A DNA stretch of 16,869 nucleotides. Source: JAICIG01 sp035532215 (GTDB taxonomy: Bacteria > Planctomycetota > Planctomycetia > Pirellulales > JAICIG01). Location: positions 1 through 16,869 of the forward strand of contig DATKRK010000161.1 of the NCBI GenBank assembly GCA_035532215.1. Reading direction: 5' to 3'. The notes under the pieces are model-generated. The model did not search any database. It had not been told where the DNA came from and was given only the letters and a program-made list of their open reading frames with translations. Positions 1 to 5,910 of this stretch are shown piece by piece (position 1 is the stretch's first letter; each line of letters opens with the position of its first letter). A program made the translations under genes and the position numbers.

Positions 1-466
1 CACGCCGGATCTTCCCCTGTGTGGCTAGGTTGATGAGCGTGTTCATCACGACGCGGCGCGGATCGGCGGATTTGCTCTCCATCTTGTCTCTCAGCAAATC
101 GGCGATTTCCGATGGACGCATCCCCTCGGGATGATCGTTGACGAATCCAAGGCAAAGGTGGGAAATCTTCTGCGGCGGATGCTCCAGAAGAGAGGGGACG
201 GAAGCCTTGGGCTTTCCGGGTTTGGGGCGTATGAACGGAGCCGGCGCAGGCGAGTGGCTTGCGTCGCCGTTTCCGGCCGATCCGTTGGCCAGTTCAATCG
301 AAGCCGGCTTATGTGACTCCATTTCCGCGAGCGCCTTTTCAAGATCCTCGATCGTCATGTCGAGAACCGCGACCTTCTGCTGTAGGTAAGCGATTCGGTC
401 GGAAAGCTGCTTGCGGCGTGATTGCCGTTCTTCAACGTACTTTTTGAGGATGGCTGTCGGTTCCAT
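1..466 (-). CDS. Partial coiled-coil / winged-helix-like protein (N-terminal 155 residues, runs off left edge)
   Basis: An open frame begins at the ATG at 464-466 and continues without a stop to base 1, so the C-terminus lies outside the window. The protein starts MEPTAILKKYVEERQSRRK. Residues 5-55 are rich in charged and leucine residues in a heptad-like pattern, suggesting a coiled coil. A Ser/Pro/Gly-rich linker follows (about 58-90), then a compact segment with EHPPQKISHLCLGFVNDHPEG, PSEIADLLRDKM and VVMNTLINLATQGKIRR. That last part resembles a helix-turn-helix/winged-helix domain in which a pathogen- or stress-neutral 'raise stringency at the end of a repeat' cannot be read; only the fold-like pattern (helix, PSEIADLL helix, recognition-like helix, basic wing) is visible. 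No clear Shine-Dalgarno precedes the ATG. I do not recognise a named family; a DNA-binding or regulatory role is inference only. Confidence 0.7.
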   Translation of the reverse strand, partial: MEPTAILKKYVEERQSRRKQLSDRIAYLQQKVAVLDMTIEDLEKALAEMESHKPASIELANGSAGNGDASHSPAPAPFIRPKPGKPKASVPSLLEHPPQKISHLCLGFVNDHPEGMRPSEIADLLRDKMESKSADPRRVVMNTLINLATQGKIRR

Positions 467-894
467 GACCGGCCTGCATTAGAAACGATGCGACACTTAC
501 CCCAGTCAGTCTAGTTGTACTGGATCCACGACCAGGCCGCAATATCAATCCACGAAAAACTGGACGAAAGCCTAGCTGCTAGCGTCAATGCACGGTCAAC
601 GCCCGTACAGGACAATACGATGAGTCGTAAAAGATGGACTCACCTGGCCAGTGGAGGGGATTCGCCAGAATTGGCGGCAAAGAGGTAGGGGCGGCGCGGC
701 TCGGATTAACAGGCCGGCGGCGCGGCCGCGCGACGATCCAAAGGCTTGCGGCCTAAGTATTTCAAATTAGGACATTACCGGGCCGAGCGACTGCTTGACG
801 CGGCCGTTTGGGCTTGCCAGACTTGCGGATGGGCTCCTCCGACCACGCCTGTTTCCCGCCCCTTGTATTCCCCTTTCAAGCGAGTTTGCCGACC
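467..894. other. Intergenic region between divergent genes
   Basis: About 430 bases separate the left-edge minus-strand gene from the plus-strand aldolase. Bases 481-640 are less G+C-rich than the flanks and could hold the divergent promoters, but I find no convincing -35/-10 pair. A small hairpin (CGCCA at 663-667 pairing with TGGCG at 672-676) and a perfect 12-base G+C palindrome (720-731) are present. Short open frames here look like chance frames. Confidence 0.5.
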
Positions 895-1668
895 ATGGGC
901 CGACGATTTCGAGAACTGCTGGCCAACAATGAACTGTGCCGTATCTTTGCCGCCGGGCGGCTGCTCAGCCCGGTGACGATCGATCTTTACGCCTTGGCCG
1001 GCGGATTTCACGGCTTTTGGATGGACCAGGAACACGTGGGCATCGGCTATCAGGAAATCCAGGCGGCCGCTGTGGCCGCACGGGCCAATGGTTTCGATCA
1101 GTTCGTGCGGATGGCGCCGACCAATTACGCCCAGGCGACGCAGAACCTGGAAGCGGGCGCCGCCGGATTGATGGCGGCCCAGATTCGCTCGGCGGCCCAC
1201 GCCGAAGAGTTCGTCGCTTGGACCAAGTTCGCCCCTCGCGGCTGGCGCGGCATGAACACCTCGGGCCGCGACGCCGATTACACCCATCGCACGCAGGCCG
1301 AATTCGCCGAGCGGGCGAACCGCGAGCACCTGATTCTGATCCAGATCGAAACGGCCAGCGCCGTCGGAGAGGTCGATGCCATCGCGGCCATCGACGGCGT
1401 CGATTTGCTGTTCGTCGGCCCGGCCGATCTTTCGCAGTCACTCGGCGTGCTCGGGCAACTCAGTCATGCCCGGGTCTGGGAGGCGATCGACGCCGTAGCC
1501 GCCGCGTGCAAGCGGCACGGCAAGCACTGGGGCGTCGTGCCCGCCGACCCAGCCTTCGCCGAGAAGGCCTACGACAAAGGCTGCCGGCTGCTCTCGTTGA
1601 ATACCGACATTCTGGCCATGCGCCGAGGGATTGAGGCGGCGAAGACGGCGTTTGCGAAGCTGTTTTAA
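895..1668 (+). CDS. HpcH/HpaI-family aldolase (2-dehydro-3-deoxy acid / 4-hydroxy-2-oxo acid aldolase type)
   Basis: 257 residues, the normal length of the class II, metal-dependent HpcH/HpaI aldolases, which cleave 2-oxo-3-deoxy or 4-hydroxy-2-oxo acids into pyruvate and an aldehyde. The catalytic set is readable: H47 in DQEHVGI, R72 in VRMAP, Q150 and metal ligand E152 in LIQIET, and metal ligand D178 in FVGPADLS. These line up within three residues of the characterised E. coli HpaI positions (H45, R70, E149, D175). The PRGWRG segment near 114-119 is also typical. I chose the ATG at 895 because the upstream in-frame extension (from a TTG at 808) adds 29 residues that do not resemble the family. 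No strong Shine-Dalgarno is seen. It stands alone, so substrate cannot be told from context; a sugar-acid or aromatic degradation role is equally possible. Confidence 0.92.
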   Translation: MGRRFRELLANNELCRIFAAGRLLSPVTIDLYALAGGFHGFWMDQEHVGIGYQEIQAAAVAARANGFDQFVRMAPTNYAQATQNLEAGAAGLMAAQIRSAAHAEEFVAWTKFAPRGWRGMNTSGRDADYTHRTQAEFAERANREHLILIQIETASAVGEVDAIAAIDGVDLLFVGPADLSQSLGVLGQLSHARVWEAIDAVAAACKRHGKHWGVVPADPAFAEKAYDKGCRLLSLNTDILAMRRGIEAAKTAFAKLF

Positions 1669-1716
1669 TAAGCTCGTGTCGGTCCGCGCTGCGGGACATT
1701 TTGGCGCCCTAGCGGC

Positions 1717-1722
1717 TAAAAT
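1717..1722 (+). promoter_or_regulatory. Candidate -10 box (TAAAAT) placed for leaderless transcription
   Basis: TAAAAT lies exactly six bases before the ATG at 1729. A transcript starting at usual distance from a -10 box would begin at or next to the A of the ATG. The same arrangement recurs before two neighbouring small genes. No good -35 is visible, and the intervening GGCAGG could instead act as a weak ribosome-binding site. Confidence 0.45.
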
Positions 1723-1728
1723 GGCAGG

Positions 1729-1977
1729 ATGGACGAGCCAAAACCTCAGTTCAGCCTGCGAGCGATTTTCGGCTTAATCGCCGTTGTTGCCAATGCGATG
1801 CTCTTCGTCACGACGCCGAGGGCCGCCGAGTGCGCAATCGCTGGCATCTGCTTCGCGGTCCCTGGGGCGATCTTCGCCAGACTCACCGGTCGCGACGGCA
1901 TCGATGCTGCGTTCGGAGCAATCTATGGTTTCCTGGCCGGCGCTGCTTTCTGGCTTGCTTTGCCCCAGATCGACTAG
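1729..1977 (+). CDS. Small planctomycete-type membrane protein
   Basis: 82 residues, starting MDEPKPQFSLRAIFGLIAVVANAMLF. The FSLRAIFGLIAVVA stretch is the kind of N-terminal segment common to many short planctomycete membrane proteins, which carry a basic FSLR-like motif just before the first hydrophobic helix. Two or three hydrophobic segments are visible (about 11-30, 34-52 and 63-79), separated by a short basic loop containing ARLTGRDG. No catalytic motif is seen. It is the first of a run of tiny plus-strand membrane-protein genes. The start is supported by the shared box-N6-ATG arrangement and by MDEP resembling the MDENP start of the gene at 2361. Function unknown. Confidence 0.7.
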   Translation: MDEPKPQFSLRAIFGLIAVVANAMLFVTTPRAAECAIAGICFAVPGAIFARLTGRDGIDAAFGAIYGFLAGAAFWLALPQID

Positions 1978-2043
1978 ACCGAAAAACCTGCGTCACCGTC
2001 TTAAGAAATTACGCTGCCCTGTTGCCCCGCCCCACCCGACGAC

Positions 2044-2049
2044 TATGAT
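2044..2049 (+). promoter_or_regulatory. Candidate -10 box (TATGAT) six bases before a start codon
   Basis: TATGAT is followed by GCCGGA and then the ATG at 2056. A possible -35, TTGCCC at 2022-2027, lies 16 bases upstream, making this the best formed of the three similar sites. If used, the mRNA would have essentially no 5' leader. Confidence 0.5.
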
Positions 2050-2055
2050 GCCGGA

Positions 2056-2274
2056 ATGAACCGAAGGTTTCAGTTCAGCTTGGCGACGATCCTCTGGTTG
2101 ATGCTACTGGTCCCTGCGTTCTTTTTCATTTGCGGCGCACCGCCGCCGCACATGGACCTCGGCAAGTTCTCGCTCTTCGCAGTGCTTTCGTTTTTCCTAA
2201 AGCGAATAATCGAGAGATCGGGTAAGCGACAACCGCGCAGTTCCACTCCGCCCATCCACCCGCTGGATAAATAG
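2056..2274 (+). CDS. Small planctomycete-type single-pass/two-pass membrane protein
   Basis: 72 residues opening MNRRFQFSLATILWLMLLVP. The RRFQFSLATILWLML segment closely matches the recurring planctomycete N-terminal motif (basic residues, F-x-F-S-L, then a Trp-containing helix). One hydrophobic helix spans about 10-27 and a second about 37-50, followed by a basic, proline-rich tail (KRIIERSGKRQPRSSTPP). It lies 78 bases after the preceding small gene and its stop TAG is only two bases before the ATG of a 24-codon ORF. No enzyme motif is present; function unknown. Confidence 0.7.
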   Translation: MNRRFQFSLATILWLMLLVPAFFFICGAPPPHMDLGKFSLFAVLSFFLKRIIERSGKRQPRSSTPPIHPLDK

Positions 2275-2276
2275 CC

Positions 2277-2351
2277 ATGCGCCGGCCTAAGTCCAGCATC
2301 CGAAACCCGCTCTGGTTGACGCTGGTCGTGGCGACGTTCTTAGGCGGCTAG
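2277..2351 (+). CDS. Possible 24-codon micro-ORF related to the small membrane-protein family
   Basis: ATG at 2277, two bases after the TAG of the preceding gene, reads MRRPKSSIRNPLWLTLVVA and ends FLGG before TAG at 2349-2351. It has the same basic-then-LWLTLVVA composition as the N-terminus of the gene at 2056, so it may be a real micropeptide translated by coupling, or a relic of a longer family member. Its stop codon lies inside the candidate -10 box of the next gene. The length alone is not evidence of coding; the similarity and tight spacing are. Confidence 0.35.
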   Translation: MRRPKSSIRNPLWLTLVVATFLGG

Positions 2352-2354
2352 TAT
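2349..2354 (+). promoter_or_regulatory. Candidate -10 box (TAGTAT) six bases before a start codon
   Basis: TAGTAT, then GGCGGG, then ATG at 2361. From the box into the gene this is nearly the same string as at 1717 (TANNAT-GGC(A/G)GG-ATGGACGAG). No convincing -35 at 16-18 bases upstream. Confidence 0.42.
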
Positions 2355-2360
2355 GGCGGG

Positions 2361-2552
2361 ATGGACGAGAACCCGTACAAATCGCCGGCTTCCGAACGCG
2401 GCAAGCAATCTCCAGCTGGCGGCCGCAGGGGCTTGGTTGAGACGCTCTGCATTGCCACGGTGTGGGCCTTCAATGCCGCGATTGTCGGGCTCATCATTCT
2501 GGTGGCAGGCTTGGGTTTGACGGTCCTCTTGTCAAATGTCGCAGCCCGGTAA
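2361..2552 (+). CDS. Small membrane protein with N-terminal NPYKSP motif
   Basis: 63 residues starting MDENPYKSPASERGKQS. The NPYxSP opening is a recurrent N-terminal motif in planctomycete membrane proteins of unknown role. A short hydrophilic Gly/Arg segment precedes one transmembrane helix (about 36-59, including AFNAAIVGLIILVAGLGLTV), then the chain ends. It is either a complete single-pass protein or the front of a longer NPYxSP protein truncated here. The next gene, 104 bases downstream, is in another frame and also membrane-anchored. Confidence 0.65.
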   Translation: MDENPYKSPASERGKQSPAGGRRGLVETLCIATVWAFNAAIVGLIILVAGLGLTVLLSNVAAR

Positions 2553-2656
2553 CCGCCTGTAAGGCACGGAGCGCACCTCGCGGGGCTGGAATTTCCGCCC
2601 GCCGTCTGCTAATTTTGCAGGCTTACCAGTTCGGTTCTGTCGAAGGTCGTGCAAAG

Positions 2657-3223
2657 ATGAAGCAGGCAATTGCGGGCGTGGCCCCGCCGGCGTTGGGGGA
2701 AGTGACGATCATGACCGTCTGGCCTTCGTTGGCCGCGATGTCGGGCGGGCGATTTTGGGGCCGCTTGTACGCCAATAACTCGGGCGTCAACATCCTTGGC
2801 GTGCCCGTGACGGTTGGCCGTATCATCGCTTTGCTTTCCATTCCCTTCATCCTGCCGATTTATTTCTACACGCTGTTGCCCTGCTTCATCTTTCTGCCGA
2901 AGCTGGGACCGATCCCGCGGATTTACGTGCCCAACAAGGCCTGCCGCCGCTATCGGCTGACCAATCGCCGCGTGGTCGTCGAGCACGCGACTTCGGGCGA
3001 GGTGCAAAGCCAAGCGTCGCTCGACGATTTCGACGCGATCGACGTCGAAGTGTTGCCCGGCCAAGAGTGGTATCCGGCCGGCGATTTGATCTTCCGCCAC
3101 GGCAAGGTCGAGACGCTTCGCCTGGCCGGCGTGCCGCGTCCCGAGACGTTCCGCCGGACTTGCCTGAAGGCGCAGCGATCGCATGTCGCGGTCAAGCGGG
3201 TCACCGAGCTTCAGCCGGCCTAA
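2657..3223 (+). CDS. Membrane-anchored PH-like (bPH2/DUF304-type) protein
   Basis: 188 residues from the ATG at 2657, chosen because upstream in-frame sequence is not protein-like and GAAGG at 2642-2646 could act as a ribosome-binding site. Residues about 55-82 form a hydrophobic hairpin or helix pair (IIALLSIPFILPIYFYTLL). After it comes YRLTNRRVVVEH (about 99-110), the hallmark 'Y-x-L-T-N-x-R' strand of bacterial pleckstrin-homology-like domains, followed by a region with DDFDAIDVEVLPGQEWYPAG and GDLIFRHG, consistent with the remaining beta strands. The domain would face the cytoplasm. The usual families have two N-terminal helices followed by this domain, which fits. Function of these proteins is generally unknown. 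Confidence 0.72.
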   Translation: MKQAIAGVAPPALGEVTIMTVWPSLAAMSGGRFWGRLYANNSGVNILGVPVTVGRIIALLSIPFILPIYFYTLLPCFIFLPKLGPIPRIYVPNKACRRYRLTNRRVVVEHATSGEVQSQASLDDFDAIDVEVLPGQEWYPAGDLIFRHGKVETLRLAGVPRPETFRRTCLKAQRSHVAVKRVTELQPA

Positions 3224-3248
3224 GCGGCGCAACTCGCGTCCATGGATC

Positions 3249-3302
3249 GTGGGGCGGCCTTCCTCACCCGTCGGCGGTTGACGGCCTGGAAGGCCGCCCC
3301 AC
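3249..3302. terminator. Perfect 15-bp stem hairpin between convergent genes
   Basis: GTGGGGCGGCCTTCC (3249-3263) is the exact reverse complement of 3288-3302. Inside the 24-base loop, CCGTC (3268-3272) can pair with GACGG (3280-3284). It sits between the 3' ends of the PH-like gene (plus) and the M14-like gene (minus), a natural place for a bidirectional terminator. There is no T-run, so Rho-independent termination is not assured; it may equally be a copy of a dispersed palindromic repeat. Confidence 0.6.
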
Positions 3303-3339
3303 AGTCCGCCAAGATCTCGTGGCGCCCGCGGGCAGAATG

Positions 3340-4704
3340 TCAAAACCCGGTGCGCGGATAGAACGGAATCGGCTCTTGGCGCCAGTCTCGCGTTGGTGGC
3401 TTTTGGGTTTCGTGGCGATCGACCGCCGGGAAACGTTCGAGCCGACGCCCCGACTCCTGCTTCGGCGCCAGAGAAGCTGCGGACGAAGCAGGCGGCTCGG
3501 CCGGCTTTGCCTGCAGCGATTTCGGCCGCCAGCCGCCGAGGTTGGGCGCCGGGGCGAATAAGGACCGGCCGGGACTCGTCATTCCGGGCGCCTGGCTGGG
3601 TTTCAAGCTGGGGATATAGGCCGGCAAGGTTTTCGGCTCGCTGGACGCGCCGGGTTGCCTTGGGACGCTTGGCGGACGCTCGACTTTCGTCGCGCCGACC
3701 GGCGGCCGCCCGAGTGGTACGAGAATCAGCCCTTGTTGCATCTCTTCCGGCGAAAGAGCGCGCGATCCGCTCGTCGGCGGCTGGGCCGTTTGAGGCGTTT
3801 CAGACCGCCCGACCGATTGCAAAGCGATGGGAATCGCCGGGGCGTTCAACCGCCGCGGCTCTTGCGAATCGACAGCCCGCGTCGTTTGCTCCGCCAAAGA
3901 ATCGCCATCCGCGACATGGCTCTCCTCGCCCGGGCGTTCGCTCGGCTCGTCAATGGCCGCCAAGAGCGCCCGCTTATAACTCGACCAGTTGCGGTCGACG
4001 GTCGAGCGAGCGGGGACGCGAAATACGAGCGTGGCGATCCCGCGATCGAAACCGGCCAACGCGGCGAACGCTCCGGCCGCGTCGGCGGCGACCAACGGCA
4101 AGGGCTTCATTTGCGCCATCTCGGCGAGGCGTATTGCAATCGGTTCGGCGGGCCCGGCATAGTTCAACACGCCCGGCCGGCGCGAACTGCCGAGCACGAT
4201 CACCCGCGAGGGTTTGAGATCGTCCAGCAAATCGGCCAAGGCCCGCGTCTCGGGCTCGCTTTCCGGCTCGCGGCCGCTGAGCCAACGATCGCCCGCCGGG
4301 GATTTGCGCCAATGTCGGGTGCGGAAGTTTTGGTCGAGCAGCACGCCGCGAGCGTTGCCGGCCGTGCGATGAAAGCGGCCGTCGGGGTTCGGGTCGCGGA
4401 CGATGGTGACGGTCGTTTCGCTCAGCCGCCGGGGAAATTGTTCCAGATGGCTCGCCAGGCGTTCGGCAAGCTGCACCCCTTCGAACTCGTCGCCGGCCAA
4501 GGGGGCGACCACCAGCACGTGCTCGTCGCCTTCGCCGAAGCGGCAATATTCGATCACGCGGTCCTCGACGCTGCGCGTCAAGGTTCGCCAGGCAATATGG
4601 CTCGCCGACTGCGACGGGCCTTCCGCGGCGGAAACAGGCGCCAGCCCGGCCAAAATGCCCCATAAGCCTGCGCATGCCGCGACGATCTTCGCTCTTCCGT
4701 GCAT
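3340..4704 (-). CDS. Exported M14 zinc-carboxypeptidase-like protein with degenerate metal site
   Basis: 454 residues from the ATG at 4702-4704, which is preceded by a strong GGAGGAGG ribosome-binding site; an upstream in-frame start at 4755 lacks one and would bury the signal peptide. Residues 1-27 are a signal peptide ending APVSA-AEG. The M14/MpaA-like pattern is visible: AGDE at 70-73 where HxxE is expected, NPDG at 106-109, LLDQNF at 122-127 where L-N-R-N-F is expected, and LGSS at 171-174 where the second zinc histidine (LHS) is expected, followed by GVLNYAGPA. Thus both zinc histidines appear replaced while the fold motifs remain. From about 270 to the end the chain is long, proline- and serine-rich and probably disordered. 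A non-catalytic cell-envelope role is inferred. It is separated from the polysaccharide genes by a repeat-filled gap. Confidence 0.7.
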   Translation of the reverse strand: MHGRAKIVAACAGLWGILAGLAPVSAAEGPSQSASHIAWRTLTRSVEDRVIEYCRFGEGDEHVLVVAPLAGDEFEGVQLAERLASHLEQFPRRLSETTVTIVRDPNPDGRFHRTAGNARGVLLDQNFRTRHWRKSPAGDRWLSGREPESEPETRALADLLDDLKPSRVIVLGSSRRPGVLNYAGPAEPIAIRLAEMAQMKPLPLVAADAAGAFAALAGFDRGIATLVFRVPARSTVDRNWSSYKRALLAAIDEPSERPGEESHVADGDSLAEQTTRAVDSQEPRRLNAPAIPIALQSVGRSETPQTAQPPTSGSRALSPEEMQQGLILVPLGRPPVGATKVERPPSVPRQPGASSEPKTLPAYIPSLKPSQAPGMTSPGRSLFAPAPNLGGWRPKSLQAKPAEPPASSAASLAPKQESGRRLERFPAVDRHETQKPPTRDWRQEPIPFYPRTGF

Positions 4705-4835
4705 CGCCTCCTCCCCGTTTCGCTCGCCGCGAAAAGCCCCCAAAGCATACCTCACAACGGAGATTGGTCAAGTCGCGGAAACGCGGGGTAGTGACATCAT
4801 TTGAACTGCTGTCAAGAAAAAATCATCGCTTTGTC

Positions 4836-4987
4836 TGCCACCAGCTTTAGCTGGTGGTAGCGAAACAACATCAACCTTTCTTTTCAGCCGGCTTTAGCCG
4901 GCTTCCCGAGGGCTGAAAAAGCCGGCTAAAGCCGGCTCCCAAAGAGAGAGAATGGTTGCCGGTCCCCACCAGCTAAAGCTGGTGGCA
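4836..4987. repeat. Nested inverted repeats: two palindromic families arranged A-B-B'-A'
   Basis: Outer arms A (4836-4857) and A' (4966-4987) are perfect 22-base reverse complements, each itself a palindrome (CCACCAGCT-TT-AGCTGGTGG). Inner arms B (4886-4903, AGCCGGCT-TT-AGCCGGCT) and B' (4920-4937, with AA in the centre) are likewise palindromes and reverse complements. TTTTCAGCC (4881-4889) also pairs with GGCTGAAAA (4911-4919). The whole can fold as one long hairpin or as four short ones. It fills the gap between the M14-like gene and the GT26 gene, both on minus. A 99-codon open frame across it (5193 down to 4894) is a repeat artefact. Confidence 0.85.
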
Positions 4988-5072
4988 AACACGGATGGGG
5001 CCAAGCTCATCATTCCAATTCGCCCTTTTTCCTTGACATGCTCGCAAATGGTATCACTACCAAACGCGGACG

Positions 5073-5903
5073 TCATCCCCGCCGCTTGCTCGTTGCTCTC
5101 CACTCTTGCCATACTAAGCGGGGAAAAATCCACGCGTCGCGAGCGTAGCGGCGGCCGAGACGCCGCGGTTCGCCCAGCGCCCGGTAAAGCCATTCGAGGC
5201 CGCAGCGGCGCATCCAGCGCGGCGCCCGCTTGCGCTCGCCGGCCAGAAAGTCAATTGTCGCCCCGATGCACAGCGCGACGCGCGCGGCGATCGACTCGCG
5301 GTGCTCGTAGACCCACAGCTCTTGTTTGGGGGCGCCAAGACCGACCAACAGCAAGTCGGGATGGGCGGCCGCAATGCCGGCCAGCAGTGCGGCGTTTTGC
5401 TCCGAGTCGCGTTCGAAACCCACGGGCGGGCTGGCCGTGCCGACCACTTCGATCTGGGGCCAGCGTTCGGCAATGTTATTGGCGGCGCGATCTGCCACGC
5501 CCGGCATGCCGCCGAGCAGGTAGACTTTGAGCGGTCCGCGACTTCGGGCGGCGTCGAACAACCGAGGCACGAGATCGCTGCCGGCCACTCGCTCGGGCAA
5601 CGGCCGGCCCAACAAACGGGATGCCAGCACCACCGGGGCGCCATCGGCCAGCACCAGGCTGGCCTCGGCGTAGGCTTGCCGCAAACCAGCGTACTCTTGC
5701 AGCAGCACCGCGTGGTCGACGTTCGGCGTGACGACATAGCGGCAGACGCCGTCGTTCAGGGCGATCCAATCGAGCAATTGCGCCACGGCGTCCGGCATCC
5801 GCACTGCGTCGATTTCTACGCCGAACATCCGAATCCGCGGATGCGCGGGAGGAGTTGAGGCTAGCCCCGCGGTTTCCAGCGGGCCGCTGAGTACAGTCGG
5901 CAT
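5073..5903 (-). CDS. WecG/TagA/CpsF-family glycosyltransferase (GT26)
   Basis: 276 residues. The family transfers a sugar such as N-acetylmannosamine or its uronate from a UDP-sugar to a polyprenyl-diphosphate-linked sugar at the inner face of the membrane. Conserved blocks are present: TPN at 59-61, LADGAPVV with the candidate catalytic aspartate D87, GLGAPKQELW at 188-197, and GATIDFLAGERKRAPRWMRR (213-232) leading into GLEWLYRALGEPRRLGRRY. The basic C-terminal segment is the part thought to contact the membrane and close the active site in TagA. The start ATG at 5901-5903 is preceded by GAGG six bases upstream, and lies 7 bases after the stop of the GT4 gene, so the two are probably co-transcribed and coupled. 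It is the last gene of the polysaccharide cluster. Confidence 0.92.
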   Translation of the reverse strand: MPTVLSGPLETAGLASTPPAHPRIRMFGVEIDAVRMPDAVAQLLDWIALNDGVCRYVVTPNVDHAVLLQEYAGLRQAYAEASLVLADGAPVVLASRLLGRPLPERVAGSDLVPRLFDAARSRGPLKVYLLGGMPGVADRAANNIAERWPQIEVVGTASPPVGFERDSEQNAALLAGIAAAHPDLLLVGLGAPKQELWVYEHRESIAARVALCIGATIDFLAGERKRAPRWMRRCGLEWLYRALGEPRRLGRRYARDAWIFPRLVWQEWRATSKRRG

Positions 5904-5910
5904 GCTTGCC

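Noticed and set aside
775..1634. Long open frames overlapping the aldolase on both strands (e.g. 184 and 232 codons)
   Set aside because: Out-of-frame shadows of a gene with clear catalytic motifs; their products are Arg/Gly-rich with no family pattern.
4836..4987. CRISPR array
   Set aside because: The repeats alternate in orientation and belong to two families, with no regular spacers; no cas genes are present.
4894..5193. 99-codon frame on minus across the gap before the GT26 gene
   Set aside because: Most of it is translation of the nested palindromes at 4836-4987.
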